From: Swaminathania salitolerans
GTDB taxonomy: Bacteria > Pseudomonadota > Alphaproteobacteria > Acetobacterales > Acetobacteraceae
Reading direction: 5' to 3'
NCBI RefSeq assembly: GCF_007988945.1
Contig: NZ_BJVC01000001.1
Location: forward strand, 806,001-870,000
Length of the DNA: 64,000 bases
A program made the translations under genes and the position numbers. This document shows, piece after piece, positions 1 through 10,518 of the stretch (positions are counted from its first letter, which is position 1; every line of letters starts with the position of its first letter). The notes below the pieces were generated by a model. That model searched no databases, was not told the DNA's origin, and saw nothing but the letters and a program-made list of their open reading frames with translations.

Positions 1-123
1 ATCGGGTGTGCCCGCCTCGTAAGCAGAGAAATGATGGGTGTCCGAAGCGGTCAGGGAAATCATGTGTCCCACGTAAAGGAACCTCCGTCCGATAGGGTCT
101 GTTCAGGGAGATCAACGGTCACG

Positions 124-339
124 ATGAGCGAGATCGTCAATCTGCGTCGCTTCAGGAAACGTCTGGAGCGGGTGAAGGATGCCCGCCGCGCCGATGAAAA
201 CCGGCGCAGATACGGGCAGAGGGCTTGCGAGCGGGAAAAGACGCGTTCGGAGCAGGAGCGGCAGATCAGGGTTGTGGACGGGGCGCGTCTGGACGACGAA
301 TCGCGCCCCGAAGATGAGGAAAGCCCGCCCGGGACATGA
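124..339 (+). CDS. DUF4169 family small basic protein
   Basis: A 71-residue protein beginning MSEIVNLRRFRKR and continuing as a charged Arg/Glu/Lys-rich stretch. The MxEIVNLR start followed by a basic, probably helical tail is the pattern of the DUF4169 family, small alphaproteobacterial proteins of unknown function. The reading frame is open upstream to base 31 and beyond, but the family start is the ATG at 124. The nearest purine-rich stretch (AGGGAG, 105-110) is rather far away. The tail contains runs such as DDESRPEDEESPPG that look disordered. No function can be assigned. It reads in the same direction as groES but is separated from it by its own promoter and CIRCE region. Confidence 0.72.
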   Translation: MSEIVNLRRFRKRLERVKDARRADENRRRYGQRACEREKTRSEQERQIRVVDGARLDDESRPEDEESPPGT

Positions 340-495
340 GCTCGAGCGCGGTCGCGGGCCCCGGCGACTCGTTGCGGAGCGCAGGCGGGCGCGGCGGGAT
401 AACGTAACGGGCCGCAAGGCCGGGCTGGACCCGCTGTCCGGAGCTCAGGAAATGTCCGGAGTGCAGGAAAAACGGGAGAGCGGTTCCGGGCGAGA
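340..495. repeat. Spacer with two-unit 18-bp tandem repeat (435-470)
   Basis: This spacer between the DUF4169 gene and the groES promoter shows no convincing gene. It holds two adjacent 18-bp copies, TGTCCGGAGCTCAGGAAA at 435-452 and TGTCCGGAGTGCAGGAAA at 453-470, differing at two positions. The ORFs crossing it have no recognisable family features. The repeat is one of a set of similar short tandem duplications at gene borders in this window. Confidence 0.6.
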
Positions 496-525
496 CTTGA
501 CGGAATGCCCGCGTCTTCCTACTTC
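496..525 (+). promoter_or_regulatory. Putative groESL promoter (heat-shock type)
   Basis: CTTGACGG at 496-503, followed about 17 bases later by CCTACTTC at 518-525, lies directly upstream of the CIRCE element. The CTTGAC half fits alphaproteobacterial sigma-32 and sigma-70 -35 boxes. The -10 half is a weak match to either. Position and orientation support a groESL promoter; the sigma factor is inference. Confidence 0.45.
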
Positions 526-526
526 T

Positions 527-553
527 TTGGCACTCTCCTTGTGGGAGTGCTAA
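527..553 (+). promoter_or_regulatory. CIRCE operator (HrcA binding site) of groESL
   Basis: TTGGCACTC at 527-535, a 9-base spacer, then GAGTGCTAA at 545-553. This matches the CIRCE consensus TTAGCACTC-N9-GAGTGCTAA except for one base in the left arm. CIRCE is the inverted repeat bound by the HrcA repressor in front of groE operons. It lies 85 bases upstream of groES, within or next to the expected transcription start. An hrcA gene is not in the window. Confidence 0.93.
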
Positions 554-638
554 CGCGCTGCGGCTTAGCGGGCGCGCAAACCGGCGGCGTCGCTTTCAGA
601 AGAGGGCGCAGCCTTAAAAGAATGTGGAGCGATCCATT

Positions 639-929
639 ATGACAAATTTTCGGCCTTTGCATGACCGTGTCGTCGTTCGTCGCCTGACGGGCGAAGAGAA
701 GACGGCCGGTGGAATCATCATTCCCGACACCGCCAAGGAAAAGCCCATGGAAGGCGAAATCGTCTCCGTCGGCCCGGGCGCGCGGAATGAGCAGGGTCAG
801 GTCGTGGCACTGGACGTCAAGGCTGGCGACCGCGTGCTTTTCGGAAAATGGTCCGGCACCGAGGTGAAGATCGACGGCGAAGAGCTGCTGATCATGAAGG
901 AAAGCGACATCATGGGTGTGATCGGCTGA
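639..929 (+). CDS. groES: Co-chaperonin GroES
   Basis: A 96-residue 10-kDa co-chaperonin, starting [16 protein letters not shown], with the mobile loop region [13 protein letters not shown] around residues 18-30 and the C-terminal ESDIMGVIG typical of GroES. It forms the heptameric lid of the GroEL folding chamber in the cytoplasm. The ATG at 639 was chosen over the in-frame ATG at 624 because it matches the family N-terminus and has GGAG at 625-628. groEL follows 50 bases downstream in the same operon, and CIRCE upstream indicates HrcA control. Confidence 0.97.
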   Translation: MTNFRPLHDRVVVRRLTGEEKTAGGIIIPDTAKEKPMEGEIVSVGPGARNEQGQVVALDVKAGDRVLFGKWSGTEVKIDGEELLIMKESDIMGVIG

Positions 930-958
930 ATTCCAGCCTCCCCGTATTCGCACACTGA

Positions 959-2623
<1,665 letters not shown>

Positions 2624-2654
2624 TCCAGAGCCGTTCCTTCCGGTTACTGAAGAG

Positions 2655-2684
2655 CCGCCCGGTCATGCGACCGGGCGGTTTTTT
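2655..2684 (+). terminator. Rho-independent terminator of groESL
   Basis: A perfect 10-bp GC-rich stem, CCGCCCGGTC at 2655-2664 and GACCGGGCGG at 2669-2678, with a 4-base loop, followed by six T (2679-2684). It lies 32 bases after the groEL stop codon. Confidence 0.93.
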
Positions 2685-2792
2685 CATGCGCTGTCGCCGG
2701 AAGGGTTTTCCCCTCGGTGCCTCCGACGCCCTTGCACGGAGGAACGGAGATCGCGCCACTCCCTTTTCGTGACGGACTCTGTCCTCCGGGGT

Positions 2793-3707
2793 TTATCTGC
2801 CGGGGTCCGCTCGTCCTGCTTCGGTCAGGGGAGCGAAAATTTCGATGAGCCAGTCCATGAAGATCCGCACACGGGGCGCGAGCTGCCGGTTGCTCGGATA
2901 GAGCAGCGTCAGGGGCGTGGGAAGGGGCGGAAAATCCCTCAGGACTTCCACGAGCCTACCTGCGGCGATATCGTCCTCGAACCGGTAGCGCGGCGCCTGG
3001 GCCAGCCCGAAGCCGAGCCGCGCGGCGGCGGCGCAGGATTCCGCGCCCGATACGACGAGTCGGGCCGGGAGCGCATATTCCAGAACATCTCCGGCTCTCG
3101 TGAATTCGAGGGGGAGGATCTGTTTCGTCCGCGACGAGGCGAAACCGATCATGACATGTCCGTCCAGATCGTCCGGCGTCGCAGGGACGCCGTAGCGCGC
3201 CAGATAGTCCGGACTTGCGACCGTGATTTCCGGCAAGACCCCGAGGGGGCGGGCGATCATGTCGCTATCGGGCACAGGGCCGCCCCGTATCACGCAATCC
3301 ACGCCTTCGCGGAGCAGGTCGATCAGGCGTTCTCCCTCGCCGAGATGGACGACGAGGCCCGGATGACGCGCAAGAAATCCGGGCAGGGCAGGGAGGATGA
3401 CCGTGCGAGCCAGATGACCGATCGTATCGAGGCGTATCGTCCCGGTCAGCGCCTTGCCGATCGCGCGGTCGGCCTCCTCGAGCGCACCCAGAGCGGAGAG
3501 GCAGCGATCGTAATAGAGCTGCCCGTCCTGCGTGGGGCGGACATGACGCGTGGAACGCTGGAGAAGGCGCGTTCCGAGCCGTGTCTCCAGCGCCTGTATG
3601 GCGGCGGTCGCTGCAGGGCGCGAGACGCCGCATGACGCGGCGGCTGCGGTGAAGCTCCCGCGCTCGACGATCCGCAGGAAAAGCGCGATGCTCGCCAGTC
3701 TGTCCAT
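2793..3707 (-). CDS. LysR family transcriptional regulator
   Basis: A 304-residue LysR-type regulator. The N-terminal winged helix-turn-helix runs MDRLASIALFLRIVERGSFTAAAASCGVS with the second helix near residues 18-60. The effector domain (residues about 90-300) has the usual periplasmic-binding-protein-like pattern, including GHLARTVILPALPGFLARHPGL. It is transcribed divergently from an SDR oxidoreductase with 106 bases between the start codons, the classic arrangement in which a LysR protein controls its neighbour and itself. The ligand cannot be inferred. Confidence 0.93.
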   Translation of the reverse strand: MDRLASIALFLRIVERGSFTAAAASCGVSRPAATAAIQALETRLGTRLLQRSTRHVRPTQDGQLYYDRCLSALGALEEADRAIGKALTGTIRLDTIGHLARTVILPALPGFLARHPGLVVHLGEGERLIDLLREGVDCVIRGGPVPDSDMIARPLGVLPEITVASPDYLARYGVPATPDDLDGHVMIGFASSRTKQILPLEFTRAGDVLEYALPARLVVSGAESCAAAARLGFGLAQAPRYRFEDDIAAGRLVEVLRDFPPLPTPLTLLYPSNRQLAPRVRIFMDWLIEIFAPLTEAGRADPGR

Positions 3708-3813
3708 GTCATTGTTCCGTGGTGGAGAACAATGATGACAGGGTTTTGCGGCTTATCGCAAGCGCATCATCGTGGTCTCTTCCCTCTCGTCTCAATGAGT
3801 GGAGGAAACGGTC

Positions 3814-4575
3814 ATGACACAGACAAGCCCCGTCGCCCTGGTAACTGGTGGCAGTCGCGGTCTCGGACGCGCGACGGTCGAGGCGCTCGCCCGGAGAGGC
3901 GTGAGCGTCATCCTCACCTATCAGGGCAATCGGCGCGCCGCCGAGGCGGTCAGGGACGCAGCCGCACGCTCCGGAGTGAATGCGGCGGCCCTGCAGCTCG
4001 ATGTGGCGCAAGCCGGGAGTTTTCCCGAATTCGTCGGGCGCGTCCGGGAGGTTCTCGGATCCTGGGGGGATTCCCGGCTGGATTATCTCGTGAACAATGC
4101 GGGAAGCGCACATAATGGTAGCCTTGCGGATACGACCGAGGAGGCGTTCGACCGCATGTATCGTGAGCATCTCAAAGGGCCGTTCTTCCTGACCCAGTCC
4201 CTTCTGCCCCTGCTGCGCGACGGGGGACGCATCGTCAATGTCAGCAGCGGTCTCACGCGCTTCAGCTTTCCGGGGCGCATCGTCTATGCCTCGATGAAGG
4301 GCGCGGTCGAGACCATGACGCGCTATATGGCAAAGGAACTCGGATCGCGCGGAATCGCGGTCAATGTCGTGGCACCCGGTGCCATCCAGACCGATTTCTC
4401 CGGAGGGCTCGTGCGCGACGATCCCGGGATCAACCGCCAGATCGCACAGAATACGGCGCTCGGTCGCGTTGGCATTCCGGACGATATCGGTCCGATGATC
4501 GCCTCCCTGCTTTCGGAGGATAATCGCTGGATCAACGCGCAGCGTATCGAGGTCTCGGGCGGCCAGTCATTGTGA
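3814..4575 (+). CDS. SDR family oxidoreductase
   Basis: A 253-residue short-chain dehydrogenase/reductase. It has the N-terminal cofactor motif TGGSRGLG (about residues 11-18), the structural NNAG near residue 94, the catalytic Ser in NVSSG followed by YASMK (Tyr-x-x-x-Lys), and the C-terminal ISGGQ-like VSGGQSL. The ATG at 3814 has GGAGG at 3801-3805, so it is preferred over the in-frame GTG at 3799. The reaction is probably NAD(P)-dependent alcohol/ketone interconversion; the substrate is unknown. The divergent LysR regulator is its likely controller. Confidence 0.92.
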   Translation: MTQTSPVALVTGGSRGLGRATVEALARRGVSVILTYQGNRRAAEAVRDAAARSGVNAAALQLDVAQAGSFPEFVGRVREVLGSWGDSRLDYLVNNAGSAHNGSLADTTEEAFDRMYREHLKGPFFLTQSLLPLLRDGGRIVNVSSGLTRFSFPGRIVYASMKGAVETMTRYMAKELGSRGIAVNVVAPGAIQTDFSGGLVRDDPGINRQIAQNTALGRVGIPDDIGPMIASLLSEDNRWINAQRIEVSGGQSL

Positions 4576-4588
4576 CGTGTGTCGCAGC

Positions 4589-4636
4589 GGTCGCCGATCC
4601 GGTCGCTGCACTGGTCGCCGCACTGGTCGCTGCGCT
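4589..4636. repeat. Four-unit 12-bp tandem repeat
   Basis: Four adjacent 12-bp units: GGTCGCCGATCC (4589-4600), GGTCGCTGCACT (4601-4612), GGTCGCCGCACT (4613-4624), GGTCGCTGCGCT (4625-4636). They start 13 bases after the SDR stop codon, in the spacer before the convergent sugar transferase. No function is evident. Confidence 0.85.
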
Positions 4637-4650
4637 GAGCATTGCGCAGG

Positions 4651-4669
4651 TGGGGGCATATAGCCCCCA
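4651..4669. terminator. Possible bidirectional hairpin between convergent genes
   Basis: A perfect 7-bp stem, TGGGGGC at 4651-4657 and GCCCCCA at 4663-4669, with loop ATATA, between the convergent SDR and sugar-transferase genes. There is no T tract on either side, so intrinsic termination is uncertain. Confidence 0.4.
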
Positions 4670-4681
4670 TGGACGCGCTGC

Positions 4682-5779
4682 TCAGATCCGGTAGGACTCG
4701 TTTCCCGTGACCAGAGGCGTCGTCGCCTTGCGATAATCGCTCCCGCTCCGGGCACGGTGATTGTCCAGTACCGAATAGACGAGGCCATCGCTCTCGGAAT
4801 CGAATACTCTATGGGCGAAACGCTCCCGGACGGGATGGATCGCCTTGGTATAGGCATGAGGACCCGTGATGTTGAACGTCGTCACCGCTCCGGCACCATG
4901 GGCCTCGGGCCTGTAGGACAGGATCTTGGTCGTGACGAGCTGGATGACCCGTCGCAGATAGGGATGGCCCTTGCGCGCGATGAGGAACCATTGCTGATAT
5001 TCGCCGCCCGGAACATGGGCGATGGACGTGCCGAGTCCCCATCCGGCATGACGGCCCGAGCCCGACATGTTCCATTGCGAGAGCAGATAGGTATCATCGG
5101 GCCGGATGATCGTATCGAGTGGGCGATCGGTCCGCGATTTGAGGTCCAGATAGACCCCGCCCACGGCATAGATCAGGAGATAGCGGAAGAAATCGGCTTT
5201 CGCCGCGCCATATTCCGCGCCGATCATGAGATAGATCTTGAGCATCTCCCAGCCATAATGCTCCGAGATGAACTGGAACCGCGCGGCTTCGTCCCAGAGA
5301 TGGATCGTCCAGCCCGGGTTTAGCGCGGCGTTGGTCTCGATATTGGCCATGAGCGCCGGATCGAGCCGGGTGCGGTCGTTGCATATGAAATGCAGCGTTC
5401 TGGGGATGGGACCGTTATCCGGGCTGGCGGGGGCGATGATGGGGAAACGGGCCAGAGCGAGGCAGGTGAGCTCGCTCCAGCTCTGCCGTTCTCCTGCGCC
5501 GGACACAGTGCCGTCGGGCTGGAACACGCGGGGTGCCGCCGCGTCCTGCATATGCGCGTCCCGAATCTGCCCGTTCCGGATCTCGCCGCCCCAGAGCCCG
5601 TAGAGCCGGGGGTGCGACCGTCTTATCTCCACGCCGTGCGGCGCGTGAGCGCTGCCTTCCCGTATCCTGTCGCGCCCGAGCAGGGGATACGATGTCTCGC
5701 CGAGTATCTCCGTGGCGATCGCGCTGCCCGTATCGAACAGGACATCGCCGAAAAACGTGACGAAGGCCGTATCCGTCAT
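4682..5779 (-). CDS. DXD-motif sugar transferase (capsular polysaccharide synthesis type)
   Basis: A 365-residue protein. Its C-terminal two thirds resemble the DXD sugar-binding family: IPRTLHFI near residue 125, then NPGWTIHLWDE, and the signature KADFFRYLLIYAVGGVYLDLKS around residues 195-215, where D-L-D is the metal/nucleotide-sugar-binding DXD. Such enzymes add hexoses to capsule, exopolysaccharide or lipid acceptors. The N-terminal about 100 residues are not recognisable. The gene overlaps the helicase gene upstream by ATGA (5776-5779), so the two are likely translationally coupled, although no functional link is known. Donor and acceptor are unknown. Confidence 0.85.
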   Translation of the reverse strand: MTDTAFVTFFGDVLFDTGSAIATEILGETSYPLLGRDRIREGSAHAPHGVEIRRSHPRLYGLWGGEIRNGQIRDAHMQDAAAPRVFQPDGTVSGAGERQSWSELTCLALARFPIIAPASPDNGPIPRTLHFICNDRTRLDPALMANIETNAALNPGWTIHLWDEAARFQFISEHYGWEMLKIYLMIGAEYGAAKADFFRYLLIYAVGGVYLDLKSRTDRPLDTIIRPDDTYLLSQWNMSGSGRHAGWGLGTSIAHVPGGEYQQWFLIARKGHPYLRRVIQLVTTKILSYRPEAHGAGAVTTFNITGPHAYTKAIHPVRERFAHRVFDSESDGLVYSVLDNHRARSGSDYRKATTPLVTGNESYRI

Positions 5780-8757
5780 GCGCTTTCTCCCGTGGCAGGG
5801 TCGGAGGGGGGTGTTTCCAGAAACGACCCGATCCGGGTCACGGCTTCCGAGAGACTGACACGTTCGACCGCTACGCCATCGGGAAAGGCTGAGAGAAGGC
5901 GCGAGGGCATGCGCCGGTCGAGAATGACGAAGACGCCCCGGTCATCGGCCTTGCGCACGAGGCGGCCAAATGCCTGACGCAGCCTCATCCGGGTGAGACG
6001 GTCGTCATAATCGCGCGGATCGTCCGGCGAGAGGGAGCGGCGGCGTTCCCGGTGAAGAATATCCGGCCTCGGCCATGGTGTGCGTTCGAATACCACGAGA
6101 CGCAGGGCCTGACCCGGCACATCGACGCCATCGCGCATGGCGTCGGTTCCGAGCAGGCATGAGTGCAGCTCGGTCCGGAAAACATCCACGAGAGACGCGT
6201 TATCCATCATGTCCACATGCTGGGCATAAAGCGGAATACCGGCCTCTTCCAGAGGGGCGGCGATGCGTTCATGCACGGCGCGCAGGCGGGAGATCGCAGT
6301 GAACAGGCCGAGCGCACCGCCTTGCGCGGCCATGAACAGCAGACGATAGGCGGATGCGAGCGCATCCGGGTCGTTTTGCGGAACGTCCGTCACGATGAGG
6401 GCGCGCGTCTGTCGGGCATAGTCGAACGGGCTGAGCAACGAGGCGCGAAGAGGCGGCTTGATGAAATGCTGGGTGCCGAGGCGTGTCTCGGCCGCGATCC
6501 AGCTCGCTTCCGCGCCGCTTTCGCTCCCCGCTCCGGGTGTCGCTCCCAGTGTCGCTCCCGGTGCTGGTGCCGGGGTCTGGTCGCGCAGGGTGGCCGAGGT
6601 GATCAGCAGCCCATGGGCAGGGCCCTGCATGACGGATGCGAACGGGATCGTGGGATCGCGCCAGTGACGATGCAGTCCTACATCCGTCTCTCCCGCGCGT
6701 CCGGGAACGTATTCCGACCGCACGATATCGATGAACGCATCGCCCTGGCCGGATTCCGTGTCATCGAGAACCGTGTCGAGCATGGCGATCCAGCCCTGCA
6801 CGCGCACGATCGCGCGACGCCTGAGGGCCCGTATCATGGCCTCGATCCGGAGGCGTTGCGCCGCCTCCAGCGCATCGTCCGGATCGCTCAGCAGGGCTTT
6901 GAGACGTTCGACGAGGGTTTCGAGCGGTGTGAGAAGACGGCGCAGGGCCGTGTCGAAAGGCTGCGTGGCCGCGATCAGGGCGTCGCTTACGGGACGCAGA
7001 TCGCATTCGGACTGGTCGATCCGGGCCGTGCCCCGGTCATGGGTCGTCCGGCGCGCCTCGAGATGCGTTCGCAGCGCGAGAAAGAAGGATTCCGATGGAT
7101 TGACGATCAGGTCCGGCACGCTCGCCTGCGGCGCGTCGTCGCCTCCGTGAAGACGACCCAGCCAGCCGGGGGCGGGCAGAGCATGCGCCGCGTTCAGGAT
7201 CGCATCGAGCGGCGCCTCCAGTGTCGGCATGGTCGCCACGAGATCTTCCAGCCGTCGTCGCAATCCCCGCGCGCGCGAGCGGCTCCCCTCGGCGCCGAGA
7301 AGCCAGCGACGCAGCTCTGCCGCCTCGAGCCCGGAAAGCGAGAGGGAAAAGGCGCTATCCGCCGCTTCGGGCAGATGATGCCCCTCATCGAAGAAATACC
7401 GGGTGGGGAGCTGCTCCTCCTCGGGGATTTCGTCGCGACCGAGGCTGGTCCAGCTGGCTTGCGAGAGAACGAGCGCATGATTCGCGATGACGAGACGGGC
7501 CTGACGCGCCCGTCTGATCGAATGCTCGACATAACAGCTCTGATAATGGGGACAGGCGCCATGAATGCACTCGCCCCGTCTGTCGGCCATGCCATAGGCG
7601 ATGCTCGTCCCGAAGATATCGCCGAACCATCCCGGGAGGTCGCCCCCCATCAGATCGCCATCTTCCGTCTCTTCCGCCCAGCGCGCCAGCATGGACAGAC
7701 CGATCAGCGCCGAAGGCGAGGGGCTGGGGCGGGAGGCGAGCGTGTTGACCGCATCTTCCATGTTCAGAAGGCAGAGATAGTTTTCCCGTCCCTTTCTCAG
7801 CACTACGGTCTCGCGTCTTTCCCGGGCGTCGGGATAAAGCCGGTGAAGCTCCTGTTCGATCTGGCGTTGCAGATGGCGCGTATAGGTCGAGATCCAGACA
7901 GGACCGTCATTCTGCTCGGCCCAGAGGCTGGCCGGTGCGATATAGCCAAGGGTCTTGCCCGTGCCGGTCCCGGCCTCCGCAAGCACGATCTCGGGAATGC
8001 CGGCCCCCTCGCGCGGTGCCAGGGCGTGGGACACCGCAGAGGCGTAATCTGCCTGACCGGGGCGGATCTCCGCATCCTGGCCGAGAATGCCGGCAAGGCG
8101 TGTGCGTGCCTCGGCCGGGGAGACCGGGCGGGAACCCGGTGGCGGCCTCTGGGCGGTTTCTTCCCAGCGCGGCAGGCGGCGCCAGACCCGAAGCGCCTCA
8201 TATGGATGCCTGTTCCGGCTCGGAACGGCCTCGAGCACGGATTCGACGAAGGGTGCCCAGGCCCATCCCGCGCGCGAAAGCAGGGGCAGCAGACCGAGCA
8301 TGGCCCCCGTCCCGGCGCGGGCGGCCCGCTCCTGCAGCTGGCGATGAAGGGTTTCGAGAAGATGGACGAGATAATCCGCCTCGATGACGGCCGGTGGCGA
8401 GAGCCCGAGCGCAAGGGCCATGCCCCGCGGTGTGGGTACGACCGGCCTGGTCGGCATGACGAACAGGAAGAGCTCGAGAAGATCGAACCACGGAACGGGC
8501 TGGGCGTCCGGCGCGAGGCCGAGACGGCGCAGCGTCGCAGGGCCGTGCACGAGAAGGGGAGGAGGAAGGGTCGCAAGAAAGGCGCCCGCATCGCGCACGA
8601 CCACCGAAACGAGCTCGCCGTCAGGAGTCAGGATCGAGGCCGCGGCGCGTGTCGTGAGCAGAGCCGGGGCGTCCTGCGGCATCATGCGCCCCGGGCGGGA
8701 CGGCGGAGCCTCGGGACGCTGGTCTTCGGGGGGCAGGGCGCGGAAGGGAGGGGACAT
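5776..8757 (-). CDS. DinG/XPD-family ATP-dependent DNA helicase
   Basis: A 993-residue superfamily 2 helicase. Walker A AGTGTGKT lies near residue 260 and the DEAH-box equivalent DEGHH near residue 457. Between them are four spaced cysteines (YLC about 328, ECIHGAC about 395-400, SCYV about 407) that match the iron-sulfur cluster of XPD/DinG helicases. The C-terminal motifs include RDGVDVPGQALRLVVFER and QAFGRLVRK (motif VI). The role is probably unwinding DNA, including R-loops or damaged forks. The ATG at 8757 is used; an upstream in-frame GTG at 8805 is possible. It faces lysS across about 95 bases and is coupled to the downstream sugar transferase. A Gly-Ala-Thr-rich insertion near residue 735 comes from a 12-bp tandem repeat. 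Confidence 0.92.
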   Translation of the reverse strand: MSPPFRALPPEDQRPEAPPSRPGRMMPQDAPALLTTRAAASILTPDGELVSVVVRDAGAFLATLPPPLLVHGPATLRRLGLAPDAQPVPWFDLLELFLFVMPTRPVVPTPRGMALALGLSPPAVIEADYLVHLLETLHRQLQERAARAGTGAMLGLLPLLSRAGWAWAPFVESVLEAVPSRNRHPYEALRVWRRLPRWEETAQRPPPGSRPVSPAEARTRLAGILGQDAEIRPGQADYASAVSHALAPREGAGIPEIVLAEAGTGTGKTLGYIAPASLWAEQNDGPVWISTYTRHLQRQIEQELHRLYPDARERRETVVLRKGRENYLCLLNMEDAVNTLASRPSPSPSALIGLSMLARWAEETEDGDLMGGDLPGWFGDIFGTSIAYGMADRRGECIHGACPHYQSCYVEHSIRRARQARLVIANHALVLSQASWTSLGRDEIPEEEQLPTRYFFDEGHHLPEAADSAFSLSLSGLEAAELRRWLLGAEGSRSRARGLRRRLEDLVATMPTLEAPLDAILNAAHALPAPGWLGRLHGGDDAPQASVPDLIVNPSESFFLALRTHLEARRTTHDRGTARIDQSECDLRPVSDALIAATQPFDTALRRLLTPLETLVERLKALLSDPDDALEAAQRLRIEAMIRALRRRAIVRVQGWIAMLDTVLDDTESGQGDAFIDIVRSEYVPGRAGETDVGLHRHWRDPTIPFASVMQGPAHGLLITSATLRDQTPAPAPGATLGATPGAGSESGAEASWIAAETRLGTQHFIKPPLRASLLSPFDYARQTRALIVTDVPQNDPDALASAYRLLFMAAQGGALGLFTAISRLRAVHERIAAPLEEAGIPLYAQHVDMMDNASLVDVFRTELHSCLLGTDAMRDGVDVPGQALRLVVFERTPWPRPDILHRERRRSLSPDDPRDYDDRLTRMRLRQAFGRLVRKADDRGVFVILDRRMPSRLLSAFPDGVAVERVSLSEAVTRIGSFLETPPSDPATGESA
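6531..6572. repeat. 12-bp tandem repeat inside the helicase gene
   Basis: Units GTGTCGCTCCCA (6537-6548), GTGTCGCTCCCG (6549-6560) and a diverged GTGCTGGTGCCG (6561-6572), with flanking remnants. On the coding (minus) strand they give a four-residue periodic segment GATL-GATP-GAGS in the C-terminal helicase domain. The period is a multiple of three, so the frame is kept. Confidence 0.7.
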
Positions 8758-8852
8758 CGCGGCGAGGATAGCCGCGCCCGGGCCGCTCCGCCAGCGAGGA
8801 GACACCAGATTGCTTGACCCGGAAGGGAACTATTCCTAATTTTCGTGCAATC

Positions 8853-10478
8853 ATGTCCGATACCCTACCCAATACCGCCTCCCGTCCCTCCGACGCTTCC
8901 GATCTGCCGAAAGCCTGGCCTTTCGAGGAGGCGCGGAAAGTCGCATCCCATGTTGCAGAACGCGGAGGCGATGCTCCGGCCCTTCTCGAGACGGGATACG
9001 GTCCGTCCGGCCTGCCTCATATCGGGACCTTCGGCGAGGTCGCGCGCACGACCTGGGTACGTCTGGCCTATGAGAAGCTCACAGGGCGCAAGACCAGGCT
9101 TCTGGCGTTCTCGGACGACATGGATGCGCTGCGCAAGGTGCCCGGCAATGTGCCGAACCAGGAGATGCTCGCGCAACATCTTGGCCTGCCCCTGAGCCGG
9201 ATTCCGGATCCGTTCGGCCGTTTCGAGAGTTTCTCCGCGCATAACAACGCGATGCTGTGCGAATTTCTCGACCGGTTCGGCTTCGAGTACGAATTCGCTT
9301 CTGCGACCGATTACTATACCTCCGGCCGGTTCGACGACGCGCTGCGTCGCATGCTCGAGGTGCATGATGAGGTCGTCGCCACGATCGTGCCCACGCTCGG
9401 TGCCGAACGCCGTGCGACCTACTCGCCGGTGCTGCCGATCCACCCCCGCACCGGCCAGGTGATGCAGGTGCCCGTGCTCGGCGTGAACCCGGATGAGGCG
9501 ACGGTCCAGTGGAAAGACCCTGAAGACGGGACGCTGTACGAGACATCGGTTCTGGGCGGCCATGCCAAGATGCAGTGGAAGGCCGACTGGGCGATGCGCT
9601 GGTATGCGCTCGGGGTCGATTACGAGATGTCGGGCAAGGATCTGATCGACAGCGTCAAGCTCTCGAGCAAGATCTGCCGCATTCTGGGCAAGGCCCCGCC
9701 CGCAGGACTGACCTATGAGCTGTTCCTCGATCAGAACGCCCAGAAGATCAGCAAGTCGAAGGGAAACGGTCTCTCGATCGAGGAATGGCTGCATTATGCG
9801 CCGCCGGAGAGCCTTGCGCAGTATATGTTCAACCAGCCGACCCGTGCGAAGCGGCTGTTCTTCGATGTGATCCCCCGGGCGATGGACGAGTATCTCGCCA
9901 ATGTGGACAAGGCGGGCGCCACCCCGGACGAGACCGTCTTGCGGGCCAATCCCGCCTGGTTCATTCACGGGGGCGCGATCGATCCCGCACTGTCCAGTCC
10001 CGTTTCCTTCACAGCGCTGCTCAATCTGGCATCGGTGGCGAATGCGGAATCGAGCGAAACGCTCTGGAAGTTCCTGCGGCGCTACGATCCGACCCTCTCT
10101 CCCGAGACCCATCCCTACGTGGATCGGCTGGTCGGCCATGCGCTCGTCTATTTCAAGGAGTTCGTGCGCCCGGCGAAAACCTTCCGCGCGCCGAGCGATG
10201 CCGAGCGCGTGGCCCTTCAGGATCTCGCGGATGCGTTGAGGCAGGCCGATCCGTCCCTCTCGCCGGTGGAGGTTCAGGATATCGTGTTCGAGATCGGCAA
10301 GAAGCATCAGATCCAGCCGCTGCGTGCCTGGTTCGGCTGCCTCTATGAAGTGCTGCTCGGCCAGACCGAGGGGCCGCGTTTCGGTATATTCGCGTCGCTG
10401 TTCGGGCTGCCCGAGACGGTCGCCCTGATCGAAGGCGCGCTTGCGCGCGACGCCATCCCGGCCGACCGTCAGACATGA
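8853..10478 (+). CDS. lysS: Lysine--tRNA ligase, class I
   Basis: A 541-residue class I lysyl-tRNA synthetase, which charges tRNA-Lys with lysine using ATP. The HIGH-like motif is GLPHIGTFG near residue 53 and the KMSKS-like motif is KISKSKGN near residue 300. Class I enzymes of this type replace the class II LysRS in most alphaproteobacteria. The ATG at 8853 was chosen; an in-frame TTG at 8814 would add 13 residues without better support. It lies upstream of an MprF-like gene in the same orientation, suggestive because MprF synthases use Lys-tRNA as substrate. Confidence 0.95.
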   Translation: MSDTLPNTASRPSDASDLPKAWPFEEARKVASHVAERGGDAPALLETGYGPSGLPHIGTFGEVARTTWVRLAYEKLTGRKTRLLAFSDDMDALRKVPGNVPNQEMLAQHLGLPLSRIPDPFGRFESFSAHNNAMLCEFLDRFGFEYEFASATDYYTSGRFDDALRRMLEVHDEVVATIVPTLGAERRATYSPVLPIHPRTGQVMQVPVLGVNPDEATVQWKDPEDGTLYETSVLGGHAKMQWKADWAMRWYALGVDYEMSGKDLIDSVKLSSKICRILGKAPPAGLTYELFLDQNAQKISKSKGNGLSIEEWLHYAPPESLAQYMFNQPTRAKRLFFDVIPRAMDEYLANVDKAGATPDETVLRANPAWFIHGGAIDPALSSPVSFTALLNLASVANAESSETLWKFLRRYDPTLSPETHPYVDRLVGHALVYFKEFVRPAKTFRAPSDAERVALQDLADALRQADPSLSPVEVQDIVFEIGKKHQIQPLRAWFGCLYEVLLGQTEGPRFGIFASLFGLPETVALIEGALARDAIPADRQT

Positions 10479-10518
10479 CGGTGCGGTTGCAGACGTTCAG
10501 CACCTGGATCGAGGCGCC

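Noticed and set aside
179-553. 124-codon ORF running into the CIRCE element
   Set aside because: Overlaps the DUF4169 gene in another frame and reads through the groESL control region.
6163-8817. 884-codon plus-strand ORF opposite the DinG-type helicase
   Set aside because: No motifs; the opposite strand carries complete helicase motifs.
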